Assembly: GCA_020226215.1 (NCBI GenBank)
Contig: CM035225.1
Coordinates: 19,169,868-19,233,867 of the forward strand
Direction: 5' to 3'
DNA length: 64,000 nucleotides
Source: Sindora glabra
Taxonomy: Eukaryota; Streptophyta; Magnoliopsida; Fabales; Fabaceae
Below, piece after piece: positions 59,761 through 64,000 of the stretch. Both the position numbers and the translations under genes were made by a program. Each line of letters starts with the position of its first letter. The stretch's first letter is position 1. Under the pieces are notes generated by a model that saw nothing but the letters and a program-made list of their open reading frames with translations, was not told the DNA's origin and did not search any database.

Positions 59761-61920
59761 GTTCAATGACTTTTTTTGCAGATCGCAAAATATAATAATC
59801 GATAAAGATAATAATAGAATTTGCAAATATAAAAATTGAACAAATCGGATTAAAAAGATATAATTCTATATTGCATTACAGTAGATAATAGAAACTTCAC
59901 ATCTAACAATTTTTTCATTGATTACTGACATACTCTTATAATAGAACATTTTTTTAATCATAGTTTACTTGTCAACAATTTTGTGTTGACCAAAACCTCT
60001 TATTCCGTATTTGCTTCCAACTTTGGATTAAAGTAAATAAGTTATTTTTTTATAAATTACATATTTAATCACAGATAATGATTGACACTATTGTAGAATA
60101 TAAATGAAATATTTACTTAATAAACAATGTATGTGAAAAATACATTCAATGTAGAAGGTAAAAAGAAAAAAGAAGAAGGAAAGTTCATAACAACTCACCA
60201 CATATCAAAGATTTTGGGAGAATTCTTTAAATACCACATTAGTGATCACAATTAAATTTAGATTTTCCTTATCAAGATTTTTAATCCTTCCTTACTCATA
60301 ATTTTGGATAAAGTAATATACAATTGGTTGTGATTAAAAATAGGTTTAATTAAATGCAAACCAACTCTTTTTAATTATTGATTTTCACTTTTATTGATAA
60401 ACATTACATATAAAATAATGATCGGAAATTATCTTCTTTGCAACTTGAAAGAGCATATGAATTGAGATGCTAACCATGTGGAATCAGAACACTTCATATG
60501 CATTTATAATTGACAAATGATGTAACTACTTTGCACACAACAAACTCAATTGGTAACAAATTACAGGTTAGAGCTTGTATATATCATTGTGTAATTTTTT
60601 TTAAATGAATTTTATTATTACCCCATCAGTTAGATTATAACTAATTCTAGTATTAATCTTGCTTATTAAGTTTACAAAAAAAAATCCACTAAAAATAAAT
60701 GTATAATCAAAATTTAACCTTTTGCTTATGTTTAAAAAAATAATATATATTAATTTTATAATATATTGATGGAGTACTAAATCATATTTACGAAATTTTA
60801 TAGATATAAATATTTGAAATTTAAGCTGTAGATTTTGTGAGGAATTTATCCCATAAATAGTAATACAATTGTGTAGAAATTGGTTCAAGTTAAGGGTTGT
60901 TCTTGATTAATTCCCACCCTGATTTATTACACGTTATAGGAAAAATGTTCTATATCGATAATAGTTGTCGTTAGTACAAATATACATTAATGACATTGTT
61001 ATTGAAGAAGAAAAAAAATCATTGCTAATACGTTGTAGTTATAAAGTCAATGTACGCTATATTGAGAATATTATCATTAGAGTAGGGTTAGTGGGCTGCT
61101 TCCAAATGTGACATGGCAAACACCTTTACATTGACGACTCTTGTTGTTAGTGTAGCCAATAATTTTTTCTTTTGTAAATGCTCAAAGTTTAGTTAATTCT
61201 ACTTTTGTTTAGCTATAATAATAAGCATTATTTCGATTTTAATTAATATTATTAATTTAATTATGATATTAAATAAAATAAAAAAAATATATAAAAAGTA
61301 AAATGATGAATAATATAGAATAATATATTCATTAATAAAATTATATATAATAATAAATCTTAAACCTTAAACTCTTTAAAGGGCTTGCTATGAGAAATTG
61401 AGAAAAGTTTATATTATTAAGATAGCCAATTTTCTTATTATACTTAGAAAGTACTAATAGCAAGAAAGAATAAATATTTCTATTTAAGGTAGTTGATAAT
61501 GACCTTAAAAATAAAATTGGTTGCTATGGACATAAAAGTAACTTCTTTGAAGATACCATGAAGATAATTATCATCACTGTTCATTTCCTTCATTATGTAG
61601 CTACTTCTAAATACTTAGTTATCTATACCTTTTTTTTTAAGTTGTGAGATTTATATTAAGCTTTTTAATTGCTTATGTTATAAGTTGGTAAAAGTGTTTA
61701 AATATTATCTCTTTTGATAATATTTCTATATAATTTTTCTCTCTTGATAACATTCCTAGTATCCCTACAACCATTAATTAGATCTAAACCCCAAGGATGT
61801 ACTAGTGGATGTCTTTGATGCATGGCAAGTTCTTTTATAAATATCAACAAATCATATAAATTAAATTTAAAATAAGTATTTTGCATAAAATTTACTTATA
61901 ATAATTTTATCGTATTTATT
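59761..61920. other. AT-rich intergenic region, no gene seen
   Basis: No recognised gene. The minus-strand open frame 60601-60888 is a composition-driven A/T frame with no domain I know. Confidence 0.5.
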
Positions 61921-61924
61921 TATT

Positions 61925-64000
61925 TTTAGTGAATAAACGAGGCTAAAGCCCAAAGCAAAGGAAACTAAGGAAATCTAATAGAATGGGTCATAGGGTCCTT
62001 CATTACATTAGAAAGAATTAAATGAGCTACTTGACTAGGAGAATGGTCAAACACATGTAACCTTGGAGTAAGATTGATTCCATATCTAGCCATCCCATCT
62101 GCATATTGATTCCCTTCTCTAAAAATGTGTGATACTTCTACTGCCTAATCTTTATTAAAGAGCTCCTTAATAACAGTGATTAAGTAGTGTTTGAGATCTC
62201 CTTGTTTATTTAAACCATCTAGTAAAGCCTTGGAATCGCTCTCCACTTGTATTTTCTTGTATCCTTTGTTCCATGCTCCTTGAAGACCACATATTAAACC
62301 CCAACATTTTGCTTCAAAGGAGTTACATTTTCCTAGAGGTTTGGTACACCCAAATAACCACCTACCAGTTGAGCCTCTAACAATACCTCCATATGAAGAT
62401 CTCTTGTCTTTATAATTATAGGCTCTATCTACATTTAATTTCACCCAATTATCTAGATGAGGTCCCTAACACACCTGAATTTCTGAGGAATGCATTCTTT
62501 CCGAGTATTTCTTTGATAAAACGATGCTCACTTCATCAATTGCTCTTAAAATATACTTTGTAGCATTTTGAGGTCTCAAGAAATTTGCCTCATGTATCTC
62601 ATTATTTCTCCATTTCTATATGTGTCAAGTGGATATAGCCCAAGTTTTTGCCCAATTTAATCCAGCTCTAAACTCTTAATTTTGATATAGATTGATCCAC
62701 ACCCATGTGTTTTGATCCAAGGACATAAAGATGTTAATAAGATGGTTTGGAACCAGATTTTTCCAAATTTCAACAGCTAGTTAATAGTCTCGAAGGACGT
62801 GAAGGATAGATTCCTCATGTCGGGGATAATGTCTACAATATTTAGACCCATGACCCCATTTAGCTATTCTTGTGTTTGTCAGCAATCTATTATGGAGAAC
62901 CTGCCATAAGAATGTTTTTATTCTTTAGGGAACTTTAAGTCGCCAGAGGTTTCTCCAAACTACATCTTCAGCCTCCCAAGATGTTTTTGACAGAGCCCGA
63001 TATGCACTAGCAATTAAGAAAGAGCCATGGTTCTCAAACCAAACTAATCAATCAATCCCTATTGAAGCTTGAGGTAGATAAATTGGCATCATTTTGTAGA
63101 GGATATCAATTGGAAGAAGTGCTGGAGTTTGTTCTAATCCCAGTCATTATCGGAAGAAACCATCTCACTGACTTTAACCTAAAGGTTATCCATATCAATC
63201 AGAGAGGTGGAGAAATGACAAAGTGGATCTCCTAGATTAAGCCAGTCATCCAGCCAAAAGTTAATTGAATTACCATCCCGAATCTTCCATCGCATCAACT
63301 ATTTGGTAGTGCCCTAGAGTTTAGTGATATCTCTCCAGAAAATGGAATCTCGATTAGAGCTTTGAACGGTCAGTAGCCAAGATTGTCTATCACTATATTT
63401 TCCTTTTAAAACTTGTACCCATAGATCTTTAATGTTGATGCACACTTTATAGCATATTTTCATGAGCCATGCACTATTAAAAGTTCCCAAATTCCTTAAT
63501 CCCAGGCCACCTGTACTCTTCGGTTGACAAACATTGCTCTATTTTACCATATGGACTCTACGTGTATTTTCATTATGGCCCCAAATGAAATTGCACTGAA
63601 TTCTTTCAATCGACTTACACACTCCTTTTAGGATTCTTTCCACCTGCATGTTATATACAGGCATTGCTGAGATAATTAAATTTGCTAGTGTTAATCTTCT
63701 TGCCAATGATAAACTTTTTGTCTACTAACTAGCCAGTTTTTAGCGAATTTTTGCTAATAAGTTTCCAAATTGACTTCTGCTGCTTCTTTGGGACACCAGG
63801 GTAATTCCCAAATATTTGCTTAACTTTATTATGGGGGAGAAACCACAGTTGTTGGAGATGCACTCTTTTAAGGAATCTCTAACATTTTTGGAGAATAGAA
63901 TTTTTGACTTCATAGCATTCACTCTTTGGCCAGAGGCAGTACAAAATTTCTCAAGACATTTGTTAATGCATTAGATCTGATCCAAGGAAGCCTCGGCAAA
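61925..64000 (-). pseudogene. Decayed L1-type LINE, 3' part (RT end, zinc-binding region, RNase H), runs off the window
   Basis: Minus strand, reading from 64000 down: RT thumb region (MKSKILFSKNVRDSL, KYLGITLVSQR), ARRLTLANLIISAMPVYNMQ, the long connecting region with GGLGLRNLGTFNSAWLMK, the reverse-transcriptase zinc-binding region around 62950-62850 (VVWRNLWRLKVP, FLWQVLHNRLLTN), then RNase H (LNVDRAYNYKD, SFEAKCWGLICGL, VESDSKALLDGL) at about 62445-62145 and AVEVSHIFREGNQYADGMA. Several stop codons interrupt it. The 5' part lies beyond the window. Confidence 0.9.

Noticed and set aside
60910..61145. Possible CACTA-type end pattern (GTCGTTAGTACAA then GACGACTCTTG)
   Set aside because: Too short and without definable termini or target duplication.

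Overview
The window is nuclear DNA of a flowering plant, most likely a eudicot. It is strongly AT-rich, its genes have many GT-AG introns, it holds cytosolic-type branched-chain aminotransferases, a proline-rich cell-wall protein and a BIR1-like receptor kinase family, and it carries plant-type mobile elements (RTE and L1 LINEs, Copia, hAT and Tourist-like MITEs). I cannot name the species from the sequence alone. I see no tRNA, rRNA, CRISPR or bacterial-type signal.

Layout. (1) 0.5-5.4 kb, minus strand: a complete nine-exon branched-chain amino acid aminotransferase gene (356 aa). (2) 7.9-23.9 kb, minus strand: a second nine-exon paralogue (344 aa) with almost identical exon lengths but introns swollen by MITEs and by a LINE fragment that itself holds a hAT-like insertion. 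The two form a head-to-tail tandem pair. (3) 23.9-27.6 kb: intergenic, with a foldback element and a hAT-like element. (4) 27.7-29.2 kb, plus strand: a secreted protein with a cysteine-patterned prolamin-like domain and a long Pro/Thr/Ser tail; a frame slip cuts off the last part of the tail. (5) 29.3-34.5 kb: AT-rich, no gene seen. (6) 34.5-35.8 kb: decayed Copia reverse transcriptase/RNase H and a MITE. (7) 36.6-44.5 kb: four decayed BIR1-like LRR receptor kinase relics, one of them carrying a 5'-truncated RTE LINE in its intron. (8) 45.3-53.3 kb: long diverged direct repeats, probably LTRs of a non-coding retroelement. (9) 54.7-58.0 kb: the best-preserved BIR1-like copy, with an intact, LRR-expanded ectodomain plus membrane segment but a decayed pseudokinase exon. 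(10) 58.2-61.9 kb: very AT-rich repeats. (11) 61.9-64.0 kb, minus strand: the 3' part of a decayed L1-type LINE (RT end, zinc-binding region, RNase H) that runs off the window.

How it fits together: the aminotransferases belong to branched-chain amino acid metabolism. The proline-rich protein is a separate secreted wall or extracellular product. The BIR1-like cluster is an immune-receptor family dying by duplication and decay. Copies 1 and 2 share a nonsense codon, so their common ancestor was probably already broken. Copy 3 could at most make a membrane-anchored LRR protein without a kinase. The most useful leads are that ectodomain-only copy, the dated nested insertions (8-bp target duplications with reconstructable empty sites), the frame slip in the proline-rich gene, and the 8-nt coding first exon of the second aminotransferase.
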